In this document: positions 20,683-24,306 of the stretch, one piece after another | Layout: each line of letters opens with the position of its first letter | Position numbering within the stretch: position 1 is the stretch's first letter | NCBI GenBank assembly: GCA_900770785.1 | Contig: CAAGLJ010000243.1 | Span: 1-24,306, forward strand | DNA from: Lachnospiraceae bacterium | GTDB lineage: Bacteria > Bacillota > Clostridia > Lachnospirales > Lachnospiraceae | Reading direction: 5' to 3' | DNA length: 24,306 bases | Notes under the pieces: model-generated | Database searches by the model: none | What the model saw: only the letters and a program-made list of their open reading frames with translations | What the model was told of the DNA's origin: nothing | Made by a program: the position numbers and the translations under genes

Positions 20683-21363
20683 ATGGGGAAAAGTATGGAG
20701 TTATTGGGAATTTCTCTGTCTAATATCGGACTTAGGGAGGCCCTAAGGCGAACCAACGGATATCTGGAGCAGGGGGGGCTGAACACGATAGCCTATGTAT
20801 CTGCAAGAAAGCTGTTGGATGCTTCCGAGGATGAACAGCATAAGACCTGGTGGAATGAACTGGATTTGACCATTTGCGAGGATGTAGAGGTTCTTAAAGC
20901 TGCCGGAGTCGTCAGTCAGAATCGGATAAAGGAAGTGGAAGAGAATACTTATCTGAAGGAATTTCTGAAAATACTGGTTCGACGTCATGCATCTGCCTTT
21001 TTACTGGCAGAAGAGGAAGAGAAGTTAAAGGAGTTTGAAGCAGAGCTTCGCCTTTTGCAAAGCAATCTGTACGTTGTGGGACGGGATACTACCGACCACT
21101 ACGTTGAAAATAAGGATGGAATGATTAATGGGATCAATGCGCTGGCACCTAAGGTGATTCTGTCCCGGCTGCCCTATCCGGAAGGAATTCACTTGATGCA
21201 TGATTATCGCCAGTACCTAAATGGCTCTATCTGGCTGACCCTGCCGGAGACGCTGGTAAAGAGCAGTCGGAAGGGATGGATACGGAGGGTGTCCGGCCTG
21301 ATTGACAAGAAGCTTTTGCATAAAAAAATTCATCGCTTTGCACAGGAGCAGGAAGAAAAATAA
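20683..21363 (+). CDS. Divergent WecG/TagA/CpsF-family protein
   Basis: 226 residues with the outline of WecG/TagA glycosyltransferases (N-acetylmannosaminyl-type transfer in teichoic acid or polysaccharide synthesis). An N-terminal NTIAYVSARKLLDAS block replaces the usual TPN motif. LDLTICEDVEVLKAAGV lies where most members have IPDG, NLYVVGRD starts the second Rossmann-like half, and a basic C-terminus (KKLLHKKIHRF) may associate with membrane. The catalytic Asp of the IPDG motif aligns with Glu or is shifted by one, so activity is doubtful. ATG 20683 follows AGAAGG closely; ATG 20695 is a possible start. It is monocistronic, with its own promoter and terminator. Confidence 0.6.
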   Translation: MGKSMELLGISLSNIGLREALRRTNGYLEQGGLNTIAYVSARKLLDASEDEQHKTWWNELDLTICEDVEVLKAAGVVSQNRIKEVEENTYLKEFLKILVRRHASAFLLAEEEEKLKEFEAELRLLQSNLYVVGRDTTDHYVENKDGMINGINALAPKVILSRLPYPEGIHLMHDYRQYLNGSIWLTLPETLVKSSRKGWIRRVSGLIDKKLLHKKIHRFAQEQEEK

Positions 21364-21412
21364 AGAAGTCGGGAAAGAAAAAGTACCTTTTCGTGACTTC
21401 TTTTCTTTTTTT
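21362..21412 (+). terminator. Terminator of the WecG-like gene
   Basis: AAAGAAGTC pairs with GACTTCTTT (9 bp, extended imperfectly inward), followed by TCTTTTTTT. The stem begins within the stop codon. Confidence 0.8.
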
Positions 21413-21440
21413 GACAAAAATTATAAAAAATAACTAAAGT
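21411..21440 (+). promoter_or_regulatory. Possible promoter of the cdaR-ftsEX cluster
   Basis: Perfect TTGACA (21411-21416), 18-nt spacer, TAAAGT (21435-21440). It would give a leader of about 150 nt before the regulator gene. A second -10-like TATATT lies at 21484-21489 without a good -35. The rest of the 231-nt gap is A/T-rich and shows no other structure. Confidence 0.45.
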
Positions 21441-21594
21441 GCTATGGATTTTTTTGGTATTTTCTTTTAGAATGGTAAATGGGTATATTATAGCAAAAAA
21501 AAGAAATGAATTATTTTTTGTGTATTTTGTCTAAGAATTCAGGACGGCGGGGTTGGCCTTTCCTGAAAGTTAAGAGGAAAAGGAGAGGGGAAGG

Positions 21595-22683
21595 ATGATT
21601 TCCAATCAGATTTTGCAGAACACCATAGAAGGATTGAAGGCAATCGGAAGGGTGGATCTTTGTGTGGTAGACTCCGAAGGAAAGATGCTGGCAGAGACGA
21701 CACCGGAGCTTTCCAAGCGGGCATCCACTGCTCTGGAATTCGCCAAGTCACCTGCAGACAGCCAGGAAGTGGCTGGTAATCAGTATTTTAAAATTTATGA
21801 TGAACAGCAGCTGGAATATATGCTGATTGCCATGGGTTCCGGGGAGAACGTATATATGGTAGGTAAGATGGCTGCCTTTCAGATTCAGAACCTGTTGGTG
21901 GCCTATAAGGAGAGATTTGATAAGGATAACTTTATTAAAAATCTGCTTTTGGACAATCTGCTGCTGGTAGATATATACAGTCGTGCCAAAAAGTTACATG
22001 TTCAGCCGGACGCAAAGCGTGTTACCATGATTATCGAAGGAAAAACCGGTAAAGAAATCAACCTTCTGGAATTGATGCGCAGCAATTTTGGAACCAGCGG
22101 CAAGGACTTTATTACCGCTGTAGATGAGAATAATGTGATTGTGGTAAAAGAGGTAGAGGATACCGATACCAACAGTGAAATGGACAAGGCTGCCTATGCT
22201 TATCAGGCGTTTTTGGAAAAAGAGGGAGCAAAGGATGTGCGGGTAGCCTACGGAACGGTGGTCAGAGAGATTAAGGAAGTAAGCCGTTCCTATAAGGAAG
22301 CCAAAATGGCTATGGATGTAGGTAAGATTTTCTTTGATGAACGAAGTGTGATTGCCTACAGTGAGCTGGGTATCGGAAGATTGATTTATCAGCTTCCCAT
22401 TCCTCTGTGCAAAATGTTTATTAAGGAAATATTCGGAGGGAAGAGTCCGGACGAATTTGACGAAGAGACTCTCACCACCATTATGAAATTTTTTGAAAAC
22501 AGCTTGAATGTTTCTGAGACCTCAAGGCAACTTTTTATCCATCGGAATACTCTTGTATATCGGCTGGACAAATTACAGAAGACTACCGGATTGGACCTCA
22601 GAGTGTTTGAGGATGCCATTACCTTCAAAATTGCGTTAATGGTTGTAAAGTATATGAAATACATGGAGAGTTTTGAGTATTAG
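21595..22683 (+). CDS. CdaR/PucR-type transcriptional regulator
   Basis: 362-residue regulator. The N-terminal sensory part (to about residue 130) starts with VDLCVVDSEGKMLAETTPE, like a small ligand-binding fold. A GGDEF-derived-looking linker (VRVAYGTVVREIKEVSRSYKEAKMAM) follows. The C-terminal PucR/CdaR helix-turn-helix is FFENSLNVSETSRQLFIHRNTLVYRLDKLQ, near residues 300-330. CdaR proteins respond to sugar acids and PucR to purine breakdown; no ligand can be deduced. GGGAAGG precedes the ATG. It lies 12 nt before ftsE, so it may control, or simply ride with, the divisome genes. This pairing recurs in Lachnospiraceae as far as I recall. Confidence 0.82.
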   Translation: MISNQILQNTIEGLKAIGRVDLCVVDSEGKMLAETTPELSKRASTALEFAKSPADSQEVAGNQYFKIYDEQQLEYMLIAMGSGENVYMVGKMAAFQIQNLLVAYKERFDKDNFIKNLLLDNLLLVDIYSRAKKLHVQPDAKRVTMIIEGKTGKEINLLELMRSNFGTSGKDFITAVDENNVIVVKEVEDTDTNSEMDKAAYAYQAFLEKEGAKDVRVAYGTVVREIKEVSRSYKEAKMAMDVGKIFFDERSVIAYSELGIGRLIYQLPIPLCKMFIKEIFGGKSPDEFDEETLTTIMKFFENSLNVSETSRQLFIHRNTLVYRLDKLQKTTGLDLRVFEDAITFKIALMVVKYMKYMESFEY

Positions 22684-22695
22684 GAGAGTGTAAAC

Positions 22696-23430
22696 GTGGC
22701 GTTATTTAAACGAACCAAAACAAAGGCGATACCGGAAGAAAATATTATCGTATTGGAAAGGGTATCCAAGGCGTATGCTACCGGTGCTCCTGCATTGACG
22801 GGAGTGGATCTGACCATAAAGCGGGGAGAGTTTGTTTTTATCGTAGGAGACAGTGGCTCCGGTAAATCTACTCTGATAAAGCTGCTTTTAAGAGAGCTTC
22901 TTCCCACCGCAGGCGATATTTATGTCAATGGACAGAATCTGGTGGATTTGAAGAGAAGAAATGTACCCAAATACAGACGAAATCTGGGAGTGGTATTCCA
23001 GGATTTCCGTCTGCTCAAGGATCGCAATGTTTATGAGAATGTGGCCTTTGCCCAGAGGGTTATTCAGATACCTTCAAGAGAAATAAGAAAAAATGTTCCT
23101 TCCATATTATCTGTGGTAGGGTTGGCAGGAAAGTACAAGGCCAAGCCCAAGCAGTTGTCCGGTGGTGAACAGCAGAGAGTGGCACTTGCTCGTGCATTGA
23201 TTAATCGTCCGCCGATTTTGCTTTGTGACGAGCCTACAGGTAATCTGGATCCTAAGAACTCATGGGAAATCATGAAACTTCTGGAGCAGATTAATAAGAA
23301 AGGAACCACCGTTCTGGTGGTAACCCACAACAGAGAAATCGTAAATGAGATGCAAAAGAGGGTAGTCACCATGAAAAAGGGTGTAATTGTAAGCGACGAA
23401 GAAAAAGGTGGTTATATCGATGAGGATTAG
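22696..23430 (+). CDS. ftsE: Cell division ATP-binding protein FtsE
   Basis: 244-residue ABC ATPase that with FtsX controls peptidoglycan hydrolases at the septum or sidewall. Walker A is GDSGSGKST (51-59), the signature is LSGGEQQRVALARAL, Walker B is ILLCDEPTGNLD, and the H-loop is VVTHNRE. It starts at GTG 22696 after GGAGAG with 7-nt spacing. About 16 residues (MALFKRTKTKAIPEEN) precede the usual FtsE start, a basic N-terminal extension. Its 3' end overlaps ftsX by 11 nt. Confidence 0.96.
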   Translation: MALFKRTKTKAIPEENIIVLERVSKAYATGAPALTGVDLTIKRGEFVFIVGDSGSGKSTLIKLLLRELLPTAGDIYVNGQNLVDLKRRNVPKYRRNLGVVFQDFRLLKDRNVYENVAFAQRVIQIPSREIRKNVPSILSVVGLAGKYKAKPKQLSGGEQQRVALARALINRPPILLCDEPTGNLDPKNSWEIMKLLEQINKKGTTVLVVTHNREIVNEMQKRVVTMKKGVIVSDEEKGGYIDED

Positions 23431-24306
23431 TACATTTTTCTATACCTTGAAGCAGGGAATCAGCAATATTTTCCGAAATGCGTGGTTTTCACTGGCCTCC
23501 ATAGCGACGATTAGTGCCTGTCTTTTGCTTTTTGGTATTTTTTATTCCGTAGTAATGAATTTTCAGCACATTGTCAAAACGGCAGAACAGGGTGTGTCCG
23601 TAACCGTATTTTTTGATGAAGGCTTGTCCGAAGCGAGGATTCAGGAAATTGGAGATTTGATTTCCAAAAGAACAGAGGTGGCCAAGCTGGAGTATATTTC
23701 AGCCGATGAAGCCTGGGAAAGTTTTCGGGAGGAGTACTTTGGAGAAGAGTATTCCGATGGTTTTACCGAAAATCCCCTGCAAAACTCATCTAATTATGAG
23801 ATTTATTTATCCGATGTGGCTCTTCAGGGAAGCCTGGTAACCTATCTGGAGTCGGTAGAAGGAGTCAGGCAGGTGAACCGGTCAGAGCTGGCAGCATCTA
23901 CATTAAGGGGTATGAACACATTGATTGGTTATGTGTCGGTGGGAATTATCGGCATTTTACTGGCAGTATCCATTTTCCTGATCAGTAATACGGTAATGAT
24001 CGGTATTCAGGTTCGTAAGGAAGAAATCAATATTATGAAATATATTGGTGCTACAGACTTTTTTGTACGTTCGCCCTTCGTCATTGAGGGAATGATTATT
24101 GGCGCCATCGGAGCCTGCATTCCTCTGGGTATGATTTACGCACTTTACAGTACATTAATTGAGTATGTAATCGAGCGGTTTACCATGCTGTCAACGCTGT
24201 TGAACTTTTTGCCGGCAGGGCAGATATTTGGGACTCTGGTCCCCATATCTATGGCGGTAGGAATTGGAATCGGTTTTTTCGGAAGTTTTTCTACGGTAAG
24301 AAAACA
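23420..24306 (+). CDS. ftsX: Cell division protein FtsX (3' end outside window)
   Basis: Membrane subunit of FtsEX. Starting at ATG 23420, 295 codons are visible to the window end. A first transmembrane helix (about residues 20-45, WFSLASIATISACLLLFGIF) is followed by a large extracytoplasmic loop with VTVFFDEGLSE and YISADEAWESF. Three further hydrophobic segments follow, from about residue 170 (VGIIGILLAVSIFLISNTVMI). MIGIQVRKEEINIMKYIGAT is the typical coupling segment. AGGTGG eight nt before the ATG, inside ftsE, and the 11-nt overlap point to coupled translation. Only the last few residues are missing. Confidence 0.95.
   Translation, partial: MRISTFFYTLKQGISNIFRNAWFSLASIATISACLLLFGIFYSVVMNFQHIVKTAEQGVSVTVFFDEGLSEARIQEIGDLISKRTEVAKLEYISADEAWESFREEYFGEEYSDGFTENPLQNSSNYEIYLSDVALQGSLVTYLESVEGVRQVNRSELAASTLRGMNTLIGYVSVGIIGILLAVSIFLISNTVMIGIQVRKEEINIMKYIGATDFFVRSPFVIEGMIIGAIGACIPLGMIYALYSTLIEYVIERFTMLSTLLNFLPAGQIFGTLVPISMAVGIGIGFFGSFSTVRK

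Noticed and set aside
1..24306. CRISPR array, rRNA genes or known riboswitch classes
   Set aside because: No regularly spaced direct repeats, rRNA sequence, or recognisable riboswitch core was seen on either strand.

Overview
This 24.3-kb window is a low-to-moderate G+C Firmicutes chromosome, most likely from a Lachnospiraceae-type clostridium; genus is not resolved. The evidence is clear Shine-Dalgarno sites on most genes and Gram-positive gene order: ireB-ruvX-DUF1292-rnj-ylbF, mltG-like-trmR-trhP, and cdaR-ftsE-ftsX. A type III glutamine synthetase and conserved small proteins (UPF0297/IreB, DUF1292, YlbF, YjfB) point the same way. A sigma-28-like promoter in front of a YjfB-family motility protein suggests a flagellated organism.

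Layout. 1-947 is the 3' part of thiI. 1031-1261 (minus) is an HPr-like protein without the catalytic histidine. 1363-8464 is a long plus-strand housekeeping block: mtaB (tRNA ms2t6A), ireB, ruvX, DUF1292, RNase J, ylbF, a short MltG-like protein, trmR and trhP. The last two make and methylate 5-hydroxyuridine in tRNA, so with thiI and mtaB the left third is rich in tRNA modification. 8503-10614 is type III glutamine synthetase. 10751-10822 is tRNA-Gln(CTG) with its own promoter and terminator. 11032-12040 is a broken AAA ATPase of the kind found in defence systems. 12172-14497 holds ferritin, a Bfd-like [2Fe-2S] protein, an acyl-ACP thioesterase and a CvfB-like S1 protein. 14634-14867 is a second HPr-like protein, also without the histidine.

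14921-18392 is the accessory island. Two imperfect inverted repeats of about 41-43 bp face each other and enclose a terminator, a small ORF of mobile-element type, a tnpV pseudogene, a minus-strand abiEi-abiEii operon with a 3'-truncated third gene, and the C-terminal remnant of a large serine recombinase. I read it as a dead Tn4451/TnpX-like element still carrying an apparently intact type IV toxin-antitoxin (AbiE) cargo. The third gene of that operon, with four 12-residue tandem repeats, is the least explained part of the window.

18415-19923 (minus) is cstA, with a 19-bp perfect palindrome at its -35 region. 20216-20407 (minus) is a YjfB motility protein, and 20683-21363 is a divergent WecG/TagA-like protein. 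21595-24306 is a CdaR/PucR-type regulator, ftsE and ftsX (cut by the window end).

All assignments come from reading motifs, reading frames and signals by eye; no database search was run.
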